DNA of 64,000 bases from W0P28-013 sp963658575 (GCA_963658575.1 CAVKQB010000003.1:19248-83247); one strand, 5' to 3'. Shown: positions 34,344 through 42,243, counted from the stretch's first letter. The notes: a model not told the origin generated them from the sequence alone. A program made the numbers and translations.

Positions 34344-35614
34344 TCGTCTTTTATCAATTCCGAGGGCAACGTTTTGCTCGCCTTGGCACCGAGTTCTTTG
34401 ATGCGCGTGGCGGTTGTGAGCATGTTGCCTTTGCCGTCGCTCAACTTGCCGAAAGCGTCGGCATACGCCTTGTCGGCAGCATCGAGGGCGCGTTTTATTT
34501 TCTGAAAATCGTCGATAAAGCCGACCAGTTTGTCGTACAAGGCACCGCTCAATCGCGCTATCTCCAACGAATTTTTCGTCTGGTTGTCCTGCTGCCAAAT
34601 GCTGGCGATGGTGCGCAGCGTGGCGAGCAACGTCGTCGGGCTGACGATGACGATTTTGCGCTCCCACGCATAGGCAAACAGGCTTTGGTCGGCCTCGACG
34701 GCCACCGAAAACATCGCCTCTATCGGCACAAACATCAGCACAAAGTCGGGCGCGTTGATGCCGAGCAGGTTGGGATAGTTTTTGTCGGCCAACTCCTGCA
34801 CATGCTTTTTTATCGATGCCAGATGTTCGCGCACGGCGCTGGCGTAGGCCTCTTTGTCGGTGGCGGCGGCCAAGCGGTCGTAGGCCACGAGCGACACTTT
34901 CGAGTCGATGATGACGTGCTTGTTGTCGGGCAGATGCACCACCACGTCGGGGCGACTGTTGGCTCCTTCGGCGTTTTTGCTCACCTCTTCGCGTTCGTAT
35001 TCGCGCCCGCGGTGCAGCCCCGACATCTCGAGCACACGCTCCAAAATCACTTCGCCCCAATTGCCCTGCTTTTTCACGTCGCCTTTCAAGGCTTTGGTCA
35101 GGTTGTTGGCCTCGTCGCTGATGGCGCGCGTCTGTTCCGAAAGGTTTTTTATCTGCTCGCGCAGGATCGCTTTTTCGCGCGTCTCGATGCTATACGCCTC
35201 TTTCACCTGATTTTTGAACTCGTTTATTTTCTCGCCGAGCGGATTCAGCAGCGCGCCGAGGTCCTTTTTGCTCGATTCCGAAAATTCGGCGGCGCGCTCT
35301 TTCAGTATGCGGTTGGCGATGTTTTCAAATTCGGCGGTGAGCGTCTTCTGCAACTCCAGCGTTTCCGCCTTTTGCGCGTCGAGTGCAGCGTGTGCGTTTT
35401 CGAGGTTGGCTTGCGTTTTGGCCAACTCTTCCGATTTCTCCGACAACGCTTGGCGTACTGCGACCAATTCGGCAGCGAGTTTCGCGGCTTCGGCCTCTTT
35501 GGCGCGCCATTGCGCTTCGATGGCGGCCGCACGACTGCCACGCACAACGTAAGCCACCACAAATCCCACCGCACAAGCGACTACACACGCCACTATCGAC
35601 CAAACTACGCTCAT
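34340..35614 (-). CDS. rmuC: DNA recombination protein RmuC
   Basis: RmuC limits inversions at short inverted repeats and has a PD-(D/E)xK-like nuclease fold. The 424 residues start with one transmembrane helix (about 3-24), continue with a long coiled coil (~28-170) and then the conserved RmuC domain with KKQGNWGEVILERVLEMSGL, SRPDVVVHLPDNKHVIIDSK and VSPTTLLATLRTI. Length and order are normal. It is the first gene of a tight operon (rmuC, propeptide protein, M6 protease, relA). The grouping is odd because it mixes DNA maintenance, a secreted protease and the stringent response. Confidence 0.94.
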   Translation of the reverse strand: MSVVWSIVACVVACAVGFVVAYVVRGSRAAAIEAQWRAKEAEAAKLAAELVAVRQALSEKSEELAKTQANLENAHAALDAQKAETLELQKTLTAEFENIANRILKERAAEFSESSKKDLGALLNPLGEKINEFKNQVKEAYSIETREKAILREQIKNLSEQTRAISDEANNLTKALKGDVKKQGNWGEVILERVLEMSGLHRGREYEREEVSKNAEGANSRPDVVVHLPDNKHVIIDSKVSLVAYDRLAAATDKEAYASAVREHLASIKKHVQELADKNYPNLLGINAPDFVLMFVPIEAMFSVAVEADQSLFAYAWERKIVIVSPTTLLATLRTIASIWQQDNQTKNSLEIARLSGALYDKLVGFIDDFQKIKRALDAADKAYADAFGKLSDGKGNMLTTATRIKELGAKASKTLPSELIKDE

Positions 35615-35682
35615 CTTTTTGTTGATTTTATTTTTTTTTTGCTCCGAATCCAGATATTTTTCTAAAACTTGCTACTCGATGT

Positions 35683-35895
35683 TCAATCGAACAGTGTCGG
35701 GCGGTCTTCGTCGAGTCGCTTCAAAACCGTGCGCACAACGGCTTCGCGCATAAATTTCGACACGTTCGACACACCATATTTCTCCACGTAATGGTCGATG
35801 ACGCGCTTCTCCTCGTCGTTCAACAAAAAGGAGACACGGTGCGTGCGTGGCAGCAAGGTCTTGCGCTTCGATGGCGGCAAACTTTTTTTCTTCAT
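35683..35895 (-). CDS. Ribbon-helix-helix-like DNA-binding protein
   Basis: A 70-residue basic protein. After a lysine/arginine-rich N-terminus (KKKSLPPSKRKTLLPR) it has a beta strand plus two helices in the arrangement of MobC/CopG-type ribbon-helix-helix proteins: RVSFLLNDEEKRVIDHYVEK, then VSNVSKFMREAVVRTVLKR. Related proteins act in plasmid mobilisation or as small repressors. No relaxase or mobile element is nearby, so its target is unknown. It has its own promoter box. Confidence 0.65.
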   Translation of the reverse strand: MKKKSLPPSKRKTLLPRTHRVSFLLNDEEKRVIDHYVEKYGVSNVSKFMREAVVRTVLKRLDEDRPTLFD

Positions 35896-35916
35896 CGAAG
35901 AAAACTATTCAATCTA

Positions 35917-35924
35917 CAAAGGTA
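35917..35924 (-). promoter_or_regulatory. -7 element TACCTTTG for the ribbon-helix-helix gene
   Basis: Perfect TAnnTTTG on the minus strand, 22 bases before the ATG. Confidence 0.7.
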
Positions 35925-36057
35925 CGATATTTTTGTGAAAAAATCGGCATTCTGCGAGAAAAAGTTGGAACGATGTTGCCCCCTGATTACAACAAACGCC
36001 CCCGACGGTGTCGGAGGCGTTGCGCATTTCTGTGGCGTTTTTCTGTCGAATTTCGCG

Positions 36058-36142
36058 TGGTGCGGCATATAGGACTCGAACCTACACGACTTGCGTCACC
36101 AGATCCTAAGTCTGGCGCGGCTACCAATTACGCCAATGCCGC
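36058..36142 (-). tRNA. tRNA-Leu (anticodon TAG), CCA encoded
   Basis: A class II tRNA on the minus strand. The acceptor stem GCGGCAT/ATGCCGC, anticodon loop CTTAGGA (anticodon TAG), a long variable arm (TGACGCAAGTCGT) and T arm GGTTCGAGTCC are present. The discriminator is A and is followed by CCA in the DNA (36058-36060), unlike the other two tRNAs of the window. Confidence 0.95.
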
Positions 36143-36152
36143 AAATGCGCTG

Positions 36153-36184
36153 CAAAGTTAGCAACTTATTTGCAAACAAACAAA
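36153..36184 (-). promoter_or_regulatory. tRNA-Leu promoter (TTTG - 20 bp - TAACTTTG)
   Basis: Perfect -33 and -7 elements on the minus strand with 20-base spacing, directly upstream of the tRNA. Confidence 0.85.
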
Positions 36185-36212
36185 AATCGTACGCCCGTGC
36201 AACAAAAAATAC

Positions 36213-36220
36213 TATCTTTG
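36213..36220 (+). promoter_or_regulatory. -7 element TATCTTTG for the NUDIX gene
   Basis: Perfect octamer 35 bases before the ATG. It is divergent from, and almost overlapping, the tRNA-Leu promoter. Confidence 0.7.
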
Positions 36221-36255
36221 CGCTCGTTACCAACACAACAAAACCGAATTTTCTC

Positions 36256-36825
36256 ATGGATAACCGACAATGGAAAGTACTCGAAAGCGAATATCTGTTT
36301 AAGCGGCCGTGGCTCACGGTGCGCCGCGATAAGGTGCTTCTGCCGACAGGCGCAATAAATCCGGAGTTTTATGTGCTCGAATATCCCACGTGGGTCAATG
36401 TGATTGCCATCACTCGCGAGGGGCAGTTTGTGCTGGTGCGCCAATACCGCCACGGATTGGGTGAAACGCACTACGAACTGTGCGCCGGCGTGGTCGAGCA
36501 GGGCGAAGAACCGCTGGCAGCGGCCAAACGCGAACTGTTCGAGGAGACCGGCTTCGGCGGCGGCCAATGGCGCTTGCTGATGACCATTTCGCCCAATGCC
36601 AGCACGGCGAACAATCTGACCTACTGCTTCGTAGCAACCGACGTGGAACGCCTTTCGACCGAGCAACATCTCGATGCTACCGAAGACCTCACCGTGCATC
36701 TGTTCGACGAGGCCGACGTGCGCCAAATGCTCGCCAACGACGAAATACGCCAAGCATTGATGGCCGCGCCGCTCTGGCGTTATTTCTGCGAAAAGAATGC
36801 GGACAAAACCGCTCCCGCAAAGTAA
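36256..36825 (+). CDS. NUDIX hydrolase (ADP-ribose pyrophosphatase-like)
   Basis: Cytosolic hydrolase of nucleoside diphosphates linked to another group, 189 residues. The NUDIX box is perfect (G78-x5-E84-x7-R92-E93-L94-x-E96-E97-x-G99). The preceding RQYRHGLGETHYELCAG segment and the N-terminal strands resemble ADP-ribose/GDP-mannose pyrophosphatases (NudF type). The exact substrate is not readable. The ATG is chosen because the promoter box lies 35 bases before it; a longer in-frame extension overlaps the tRNA gene. The thioesterase gene follows 42 bases later. Confidence 0.92.
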   Translation: MDNRQWKVLESEYLFKRPWLTVRRDKVLLPTGAINPEFYVLEYPTWVNVIAITREGQFVLVRQYRHGLGETHYELCAGVVEQGEEPLAAAKRELFEETGFGGGQWRLLMTISPNASTANNLTYCFVATDVERLSTEQHLDATEDLTVHLFDEADVRQMLANDEIRQALMAAPLWRYFCEKNADKTAPAK

Positions 36826-36867
36826 TTTTTGTTGCAAAAAGAATTAAAACTTTCAAACTCACTCACT

Positions 36868-37239
36868 ATGGTTCCCGGACTTACACACAGCAGCGCGCTT
36901 GTGGTGGCGCACGAACATTTGGCCTCTACGCTCGGCAGCGGCGACCTCGATGTCTTGGCTACGCCAGCATTGGTCGCTTTGGCCGAAAACGCCGCCATGC
37001 TTGCCGTGAAAAATTCACTGCCCGCAGGCGCAACCACAGTCGGCGGCCGCATCGAACTGACACACGCCAAACCCAGCGCACTCGGCACAACGGTAGTCGC
37101 CACGGCTATACTCACCGAAATCGACGGGCGCAAACTCACGTTTTCCATCGAAGCAACCGACGGTGCCGACATCGTGGGCAGTGGCACGCACGTGCGCTTC
37201 GTGGTCGACAGCGAACGGTTTATGGCAAAATTGAAATAG
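36868..37239 (+). CDS. Hotdog-fold thioesterase, FlK-like
   Basis: A 123-residue single-domain hotdog protein expected to cleave acyl-CoA thioesters in the cytosol. It fits the FlK (fluoroacetyl-CoA thioesterase) family pattern: VVAHEHLAST near the start, TPALVALAENAA, the TTVGGRIELTHAKPSALGT core with the conserved His, then GSGTHVRFVVD at the end. Family members act on many small acyl-CoAs, and fluoroacetate is unlikely here. The start is the ATG of MVPGLTHSS; upstream in-frame codons lie in the intergenic gap. Probably co-transcribed with the NUDIX gene. Confidence 0.85.
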   Translation: MVPGLTHSSALVVAHEHLASTLGSGDLDVLATPALVALAENAAMLAVKNSLPAGATTVGGRIELTHAKPSALGTTVVATAILTEIDGRKLTFSIEATDGADIVGSGTHVRFVVDSERFMAKLK

Positions 37240-37245
37240 AAACGG

Positions 37246-37536
37246 TCAACGCTTTTTCTCCTTTTTCGGAAACCACCCCTTGGCCACACGTTTGCGCTGC
37301 GCAAAAAGTTCGCCGATGCCCCAAAAACACGAGAACGCAAACACACCGAAAATAGTCGATGCTACACTCGATGCGCAGAGCAGCGAGGCCGCCACGCCGC
37401 CCAAACCGGCCACGAGAAACAGCGGCCAACAACGCACGCCCCAATGATACTCGGCTTTGATGACGATGGGGTGAAACAGCCCGATAATCAGAAATGTGGC
37501 AATGCCGACCAAAAGGCCGTCGAATTGGAGGCTCAT
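37246..37536 (-). CDS. DUF4491-family small membrane protein
   Basis: A 96-residue membrane protein of a family nearly confined to Bacteroidota. Three hydrophobic segments are visible (about residues 6-20, 38-55, 58-75). The family hallmarks FLIIGLFHPIVIKAEYHWG and the tail IGELFAQRKRVAKGWFPK are present. Function is unknown. The start at MSLQFDG is supported by a promoter box 25 bases upstream. It converges on the thioesterase gene with six bases between the stops. Confidence 0.88.
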   Translation of the reverse strand: MSLQFDGLLVGIATFLIIGLFHPIVIKAEYHWGVRCWPLFLVAGLGGVAASLLCASSVASTIFGVFAFSCFWGIGELFAQRKRVAKGWFPKKEKKR

Positions 37537-37560
37537 ACAAAAAAGCGTTTTTTGTCGGCG

Positions 37561-37568
37561 CAAAGGTA
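37561..37568 (-). promoter_or_regulatory. -7 element TACCTTTG for the DUF4491 gene
   Basis: Perfect octamer on the minus strand, giving a leader of roughly 18 nt. Confidence 0.7.
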
Positions 37569-37680
37569 CAACAATAAATCCAAACATCGGGCAACGCACC
37601 GCATTTTACCGCCCGACTGCCAAAATGTCAGCAAGGACGTTTTGGCATTTTCTTTGATTCTATCCATAGCGAAACGCAAA
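37569..37680. other. Intergenic spacer before the repeat tract
   Basis: Start of the 568-bp gap between the DUF4491 gene and htpG. No gene or named element is seen in this first part; repeats fill the rest. Confidence 0.5.
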
Positions 37681-37920
37681 TTGATAAATAGTAGCAAGAC
37701 ACAAGTAGCAAGTAGCAAGAAAGGTTAGAGTTGAGAGGTTATAGGTGAGAGAACAAAGAACAAAGAGCAAAGAGCAAAGAGCAAAGAGCAAAGAGCAAAG
37801 AGCAAAGAGCAAAGACAATTTTTAGTAGCAAGACGAATTTTAGTGTGAAAGTTTATAAAGTCTATAAAGTGGAAAGTTTATAAAGTGTGAAAGTATAAAA
37901 GTTAGTGAGAAGTTTTTGGG
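37681..37920. repeat. Intergenic word-repeat tract upstream of htpG
   Basis: Contains AGTAGCAAGACACAAGTAGC, a run of AGAGCAA heptamers, another AGTAGCAAGACG, and GTGTGAAAGTTTATAAAGTCT units. These are the same words as in the gaps before mutS2, mltG and porW, in the same orientation as those before mutS2 and porW. Confidence 0.85.
37749..37815. repeat. Heptanucleotide tandem repeat (AGAGCAA)n
   Basis: About seven perfect tandem copies of AGAGCAA, preceded by two AGAACAA variants. A 7-bp microsatellite of this length is prone to slippage. Confidence 0.9.
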
Positions 37921-37924
37921 CGCG

Positions 37925-37985
37925 TTCTCTCCCCTCTGTTGCGCAGCAGATAGGGGGAGTACCCACGCAGTGGGGGTAGGGGTTG
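37925..37985. repeat. GC-rich dyad element (CCCCTCTG...GGGGGAGTACCCACGC)
   Basis: CTCCCCCTATC-type and GGGGGAG blocks plus ACCCACGCAGTGGGGGT form nested inverted repeats ending in AGGGGTTG. It resembles the dispersed palindromic elements common between genes in Bacteroidota. No coding role is seen. Confidence 0.65.
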
Positions 37986-38104
37986 AAACCTAATTAAGAA
38001 TGAACGAAAAAACGGGAAGCAAAAAAAATGCCACCAACGGAATCATCAAATAACCAAATAACCAAATCTGCAAATCAACAACAAAAAAATAAATTTCCAA
38101 AAAT

Positions 38105-40159
38105 ATGAAAGGTAACATTGGAGTAACGACGGACAACATCTTCCCCGTCATCAAAAAATTCTTGTACAGCGACCACGAAATCTTTCTGCGCGAAGTGGTT
38201 TCGAACGCTGTAGATGCCACGCAAAAACTGAAAACGCTCGCTTCGGTGGGCGAATACAAAGGCGAACTCGGCGACCTGAAAGTGGCCGTCAGCATCGACC
38301 AAAAAAACAAAACACTCACAGTGAGCGACCGCGGACTCGGCATGACGGCCGACGAAATCGAAAAGTACATCAACCAAATCGCCTTCTCGAGTGCCACCGA
38401 GTTTCTCGACAAGTACAAAAACGACGCAAACGCCATCATCGGACACTTCGGACTCGGCTTCTACTCGGCATTCTTGGTGTCGGAAAAGGTCGAAATCTTC
38501 ACTAAATCGTACCAAGACGCTCCCGCACAACACTGGACATGCGACGGATCGCCCGAATACACGCTCGAAACCTGCGACAAAACCGAACGCGGCACCGACA
38601 TCGTGCTGCACATCGACGACGACAGCAAAGAATTTCTCGACGAAGCACGCATCAACGCCCTGCTGACAAAATACTGCAAATTCCTGCCCGTGCCCATCGC
38701 CTTCGGCAAGAAAAAAGAGTGGAAAGAGGGCAAAGAGGTCGAAACGGCCGACGACAACATCATCAACGACACCGAGCCGGCTTGGACCAAGAAACCCGCC
38801 GACCTGACCGAGGAAGACTACGCCAAATTCTACCGCGAACTCTATCCCTACGCCGAGGAACCGCTCTTCCACATTCACCTCAACGTGGATTATCCGTTCA
38901 ATCTCACGGGCATTCTCTACTTCCCGCGCATCAAAAACAACATCGATTTGCAGCGCAACAAGATACAACTCTACTGCAATCAGGTGTTCGTTACCGATTC
39001 GGTCGAAGGCATCGTGCCCGAATTTCTCACGCTGCTGCACGGCGTCATCGATTCGCCCGATATTCCGCTGAATGTCAGCCGTTCGTATCTGCAAAGCGAC
39101 CAAAACGTGAAAAAAATTTCGGCGCACATCACCAAAAAAGTGGCCGACCGATTGCAGGAGATCTTCAAAAACGACCGCCCGCAATTCGAAGAAAAATGGG
39201 ACGCTCTGCGCATATTCATCGTGTATGGCATGCTCACCGACGAAAAATTCTACGACCGCGCCAAGGATTTCGCGCTGCTCAAAAATGTCGATGGCAAACT
39301 CTTTACGTTCGACGAATACAAAACGCTCATCGCCGCCAATCAAACCGACAAGGAGGGCACGCTCATCTACCTCTACGCCAACAACGCCGACGAACAGCAC
39401 ACCTACATCGAGGCAGCCAAGGCCAAAGGCTACGATGTGCTGCTGATGGACGGACAACTCGATGCGCACTGGCTCAGCCAATTGGAACAGAAAAACGAAA
39501 AATCGCGCTTCGTCCGCGTCGATAGCGATGTCATCGAAAAACTGATTGTCAAAACCGATGTCGCCAACGTGCAACTGACCGACGAACAGCGTAACGCGCT
39601 CACCGCCGTGTTCCAATCGCAACTGCCAACTATCGACAAGGCCGAATTCATCGTTACGCTCGAAAACTTGGGTGCCGATGCGCAACCTATCGTCATCACG
39701 CAAAACGAATGGATGCGCCGCATGAAAGAGATGGCGGCCACAGGCGGCAACCCGATGATGGGATTCTACGGCGAAATGCCCAACAACTACAATGTGGTGC
39801 TCAACGTGGCGCACCCGCTGATTGCCGACCTGCTGAAAAATGCCGAGGCCGAATGCACCGACAAAGTGGCTCCGCTGACCAGCGAAACAGCCACGCTCGA
39901 AGCACGCAAAAACACGCTGAAAGAGGCGCACAAAGGCAAAAAAGACGACGAAATCCCGACGGCCGAAAAAGAGGAACTTGCCGCCATCGACAAGCAAACG
40001 GCCGAACTTGGCAACAAGAAAAAAGCCGTGTATGCCGATTTCGCCGCTGCGCACAACCGCGTGAAACAGCTCATCGACTTGGCGCTGCTCGCCAACAACA
40101 TGCTGAAAGGCAAAGCGTTGGCCGATTTTGTCAAACGTAGCGTCGATTTGCTGAAATAG
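38105..40159 (+). CDS. htpG: Chaperone HtpG (Hsp90)
   Basis: ATP-dependent dimeric Hsp90 chaperone in the cytosol. The 684 residues include the GHKL ATPase domain with FLREVVSNAVDATQKL (Mg-binding Asn), SDRGLGMTADEIEKYINQIA, GHFGLGFYSAFLVSEKV and ERGTDIVLHI. The middle domain contains ISRSYLQSD-like NVSRSYLQSDQNVKKIS, and the C-terminal dimerisation domain is shorter than in E. coli and rich in Lys/Glu, as usual in this phylum. No promoter box was recognised near the ATG; the repeat tract lies upstream. A strong bidirectional terminator follows. Confidence 0.97.
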   Translation: MKGNIGVTTDNIFPVIKKFLYSDHEIFLREVVSNAVDATQKLKTLASVGEYKGELGDLKVAVSIDQKNKTLTVSDRGLGMTADEIEKYINQIAFSSATEFLDKYKNDANAIIGHFGLGFYSAFLVSEKVEIFTKSYQDAPAQHWTCDGSPEYTLETCDKTERGTDIVLHIDDDSKEFLDEARINALLTKYCKFLPVPIAFGKKKEWKEGKEVETADDNIINDTEPAWTKKPADLTEEDYAKFYRELYPYAEEPLFHIHLNVDYPFNLTGILYFPRIKNNIDLQRNKIQLYCNQVFVTDSVEGIVPEFLTLLHGVIDSPDIPLNVSRSYLQSDQNVKKISAHITKKVADRLQEIFKNDRPQFEEKWDALRIFIVYGMLTDEKFYDRAKDFALLKNVDGKLFTFDEYKTLIAANQTDKEGTLIYLYANNADEQHTYIEAAKAKGYDVLLMDGQLDAHWLSQLEQKNEKSRFVRVDSDVIEKLIVKTDVANVQLTDEQRNALTAVFQSQLPTIDKAEFIVTLENLGADAQPIVITQNEWMRRMKEMAATGGNPMMGFYGEMPNNYNVVLNVAHPLIADLLKNAEAECTDKVAPLTSETATLEARKNTLKEAHKGKKDDEIPTAEKEELAAIDKQTAELGNKKKAVYADFAAAHNRVKQLIDLALLANNMLKGKALADFVKRSVDLLK

Positions 40160-40188
40160 ACGTTTCCGTCTGCAATTGCAAAAAAAAT

Positions 40189-40220
40189 GCCCGTCGCTTT
40201 GCTGCGGCGGGCGTTTTTTT
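40189..40220. terminator. htpG terminator
   Basis: Stem GCCCGTCG / CGGCGGGC with an 8-base loop, seven T after it and eight A before it, so it can serve both htpG and the converging tRNA gene. Confidence 0.9.
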
Positions 40221-40291
40221 GTCTGTCTGGCGCCGATTTTTGGTACAAAAAAGAGGTCGAAAACGCAAAAACATTCTCAACCTCCGTTCGG

Positions 40292-40365
40292 TGGGCCCAC
40301 TTGGACTTGAACCAAGGACCTGCGGGTTATGAGTCCGATGCTCTAACCGACTGAGCTATAGGCCC
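40292..40365 (-). tRNA. tRNA with anticodon CAT (elongator Met or Ile2)
   Basis: A 74-nt tRNA. Acceptor GGGCCTA/TGGGCCC, D arm with AGCTCAGTCGGTTAGAGC, anticodon loop CTCATAA, and T arm GGTTCAAGTCC. The 1-72 pair is G-C, so it is not the initiator tRNA. Whether it is elongator Met or the lysidine-modified Ile2 cannot be settled by eye. CCA is not encoded. Confidence 0.93.
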
Positions 40366-40403
40366 GATTTCGGGCGAGATGCTCCCGCCGCCGAAAATCG
40401 CTG

Positions 40404-40434
40404 CAAAGGTACACAAAGTTTCGCAAACAACAAA
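40404..40434 (-). promoter_or_regulatory. tRNA-CAT promoter (TTTG - 19 bp - TACCTTTG)
   Basis: Both elements are on the minus strand with 19-base spacing, 39 bases upstream of the tRNA. Confidence 0.75.
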
Positions 40435-40442
40435 ATAATTCG

Positions 40443-40450
40443 TACATTTG
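40443..40450 (+). promoter_or_regulatory. -7 element TACATTTG for the HAD gene
   Basis: Perfect octamer 23 bases before the ATG, divergent from the tRNA promoter. Confidence 0.65.
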
Positions 40451-40473
40451 TCCACCGAAAAACTTTCATCACT

Positions 40474-41088
40474 ATGATTTCGACACTCATTTTCGACTTC
40501 GGAGGCGTGCTTATCGACCTCGACCGCCAGCGTTGCATCGACGCATTTCGCCAACTCGGACTTCACGACATCGACACGATGATCGACAACTACGTGCAGT
40601 CGGGCATCTTCCGCCAACTCGAAAACGGCGACATCTCCGTGGCGCAGTTCCACGACGGCGTGCGCCGCCTGACAGGCCGACCGACTCCCGACGACGACAT
40701 CGACCGCGCACTCAACGCCTTTCTCGTAGGCATTCCGCCCGAACGGCTGCAACTGCTGCGCCAACTGCGCCCGCACTACCGACTGTTGCTGCTCAGCAAT
40801 ACGAACGCCATACACTTCCCGCATTCGTCCGAAAGCACCATCTGCACCGACGGCAGCCGCCTCTCCGACCTGTTCGACCGCTGTTACCTTTCGTACGAAG
40901 TGCATCTGTCGAAACCCGACCCCGAATTTTTTCGCTATCTGCTCCGCAACGAACATCTCGCGCCCGAAGAGTGCCTCTTTCTCGACGATGGAGCAAAAAA
41001 TGTTGCAACGGCCAAATCGCTCGGAATCAATGCAATACTCGTCCCAGAACATGCCGACCTGCACGAAATCCTGAAAAAATATCTCTAA
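40474..41088 (+). CDS. HAD-superfamily phosphatase (YihX-like)
   Basis: Small-molecule phosphatase of 204 residues, cytosolic. Motif I reads IFDFGGVLIDLD with nucleophile D8; the second Asp is replaced by Gly, as in YihX-like members. Motif II is LLLLSNTN, motif III is the Lys in LSKPDPEFF, and motif IV is CLFLDDGAKNVATAKSLG. A helical cap sits between motifs I and II. Substrates of this subgroup include sugar phosphates such as glucose-1-phosphate. The PerR-like gene follows with its own perfect promoter. Confidence 0.9.
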   Translation: MISTLIFDFGGVLIDLDRQRCIDAFRQLGLHDIDTMIDNYVQSGIFRQLENGDISVAQFHDGVRRLTGRPTPDDDIDRALNAFLVGIPPERLQLLRQLRPHYRLLLLSNTNAIHFPHSSESTICTDGSRLSDLFDRCYLSYEVHLSKPDPEFFRYLLRNEHLAPEECLFLDDGAKNVATAKSLGINAILVPEHADLHEILKKYL

Positions 41089-41091
41089 AAA

Positions 41092-41123
41092 TTTGCAGCA
41101 TTCGTTCATTATTTGTAACTTTG
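41092..41123 (+). promoter_or_regulatory. Promoter of the PerR/rubrerythrin pair (TTTG - 20 bp - TAACTTTG)
   Basis: Textbook Bacteroidota promoter with both elements perfect and 20-base spacing, 31 bases before the regulator ATG. A metal-regulator operator may overlap it, but no clear palindrome was seen. Confidence 0.85.
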
Positions 41124-41154
41124 CAGCGTCTAAACATTTTCAACGATTGAAAAT

Positions 41155-41568
41155 ATGCAAAAGCAGAAATACATCGATGCCGAAACATATCTGACGGCGT
41201 ATGGCATTGTGCCGACGTTGCAGCGCATAGCGGTTGTCGACGACCTATATCGCCACCGCACGCACGCCACTGCCGACGAAATTTTGGGGCGTCTGTGCCA
41301 GAAATATCCGAAATTTACGCAACGCACGGTTTACAATGCGCTGAATCTGTTTGTGGAAAAAGGGCTGATTGCGGCGTTGAATGTCGATGGCGCAAGCACG
41401 CACTACGATTTCGATGCGCAGTTTCATGGCCATTTTTGCTGCACGCAATGCGGCCGCATTTTCGACTTCAAAATGCGCCAATCCAGAGCCGCTGCACGGG
41501 CGTGCGGCCGTGTCGAATCGGCACAATACTACGCCTACGGCCTGTGTAAAGCCTGCGCCGAAAAATGA
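41155..41568 (+). CDS. Fur/PerR-family metalloregulator
   Basis: Metal-dependent repressor of 137 residues. The winged helix occupies residues ~1-85 (TLQRIAVVDDLY, KFTQRTVYNALNLFVEKGL). The dimerisation domain has the His-rich FHGHFCCTQCGRIFDF and a second CxxC near the end (LCKAC), giving the structural four-cysteine zinc site. A peroxide sensor (PerR) rather than iron regulator is favoured because a reverse rubrerythrin gene, a typical PerR target, follows 49 bases later. This assignment is inferred from context. Confidence 0.88.
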   Translation: MQKQKYIDAETYLTAYGIVPTLQRIAVVDDLYRHRTHATADEILGRLCQKYPKFTQRTVYNALNLFVEKGLIAALNVDGASTHYDFDAQFHGHFCCTQCGRIFDFKMRQSRAAARACGRVESAQYYAYGLCKACAEK

Positions 41569-41617
41569 GTAATTTGCAGATAATCAACCATTTATTAACT
41601 TAAAAAAACGAAAAATT

Positions 41618-42163
41618 ATGAAAAAGTTCATTTGCCCGATTTGTGGCTACGTACACGAAGGCGACACGGCTCCCGAACGTTGCCCGCAATGCAAACAGTT
41701 GGTCGAGTGGAAAGTGCTTGACGACTCGGCTGCGCTGAATTTTGTTACCGAACACGTCATTGGCGTGGCCAAGGACACCGACGAACAGATGCGCAAGGAT
41801 TTGAACGCGCACTTCCTCGGCGAAGCCACCGAAGTGGGCATGTATCTGGCTATGTCGCGCCAAGCCGACCGCGATGGCTATCCCGAAGTGGCCGAAGCGT
41901 TCAAACGTTACGCGTGGGAAGAGGCCGAACATTGCGCCAAATTTGCCGAACTGCTCGGCGAAGTGGTTTGGGACACGAAAACAAACCTCGAAAAACGTAT
42001 GAATGCCGAGGCCGGCGCGTGCGAGGACAAAATGCGCATTGCCAAGCGCGCCAAAGATCTGAACCTCGATGCCATACACGACACCGTGCACGAGATGGCC
42101 AAGGACGAAGCACGCCACGGCAAAGGTTTCGAAGGGCTCTACAACCGTTACTTCAAAAAGTAA
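41618..42163 (+). CDS. Reverse rubrerythrin
   Basis: Peroxide-scavenging diiron protein of anaerobes, 181 residues. The rubredoxin-like iron site comes first (C6, C9, C22, C25 in CPICG and CPQC), followed by a four-helix ferritin-like domain with the diiron ligands in FLGEATEVGMY, WEEAEHCAKF and HEMAKDEARHGKGFEGL. Classic rubrerythrin has the opposite order, hence reverse. Reduces hydrogen peroxide using NAD(P)H-linked electron donors. A clear terminator follows, so the unit is regulator plus rubrerythrin. Confidence 0.94.
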   Translation: MKKFICPICGYVHEGDTAPERCPQCKQLVEWKVLDDSAALNFVTEHVIGVAKDTDEQMRKDLNAHFLGEATEVGMYLAMSRQADRDGYPEVAEAFKRYAWEEAEHCAKFAELLGEVVWDTKTNLEKRMNAEAGACEDKMRIAKRAKDLNLDAIHDTVHEMAKDEARHGKGFEGLYNRYFKK

Positions 42164-42184
42164 TAGGTTCTCGATGAAAATTTG

Positions 42185-42215
42185 GCCGCATCTGAAAATG
42201 GGTGCGGCTTTTTTT
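42185..42215 (+). terminator. Rubrerythrin terminator
   Basis: GCCGCA / TGCGGC stem with a 12-base loop and a run of seven T. Confidence 0.85.
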
Positions 42216-42235
42216 CGTCTGTCGCGGCTTTTTTG

Positions 42236-42243
42236 TACATTTG
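42236..42243 (+). promoter_or_regulatory. Candidate -7 element TACATTTG for porW
   Basis: Perfect octamer 21 bases past the terminator. The leader to the porW ATG would be about 230 nt and would contain the repeat tract. Confidence 0.55.

Noticed and set aside
37749..37815. Possible CRISPR array
   Set aside because: The repeat unit is only 7 bp with no spacers and no cas genes; it is a simple microsatellite.
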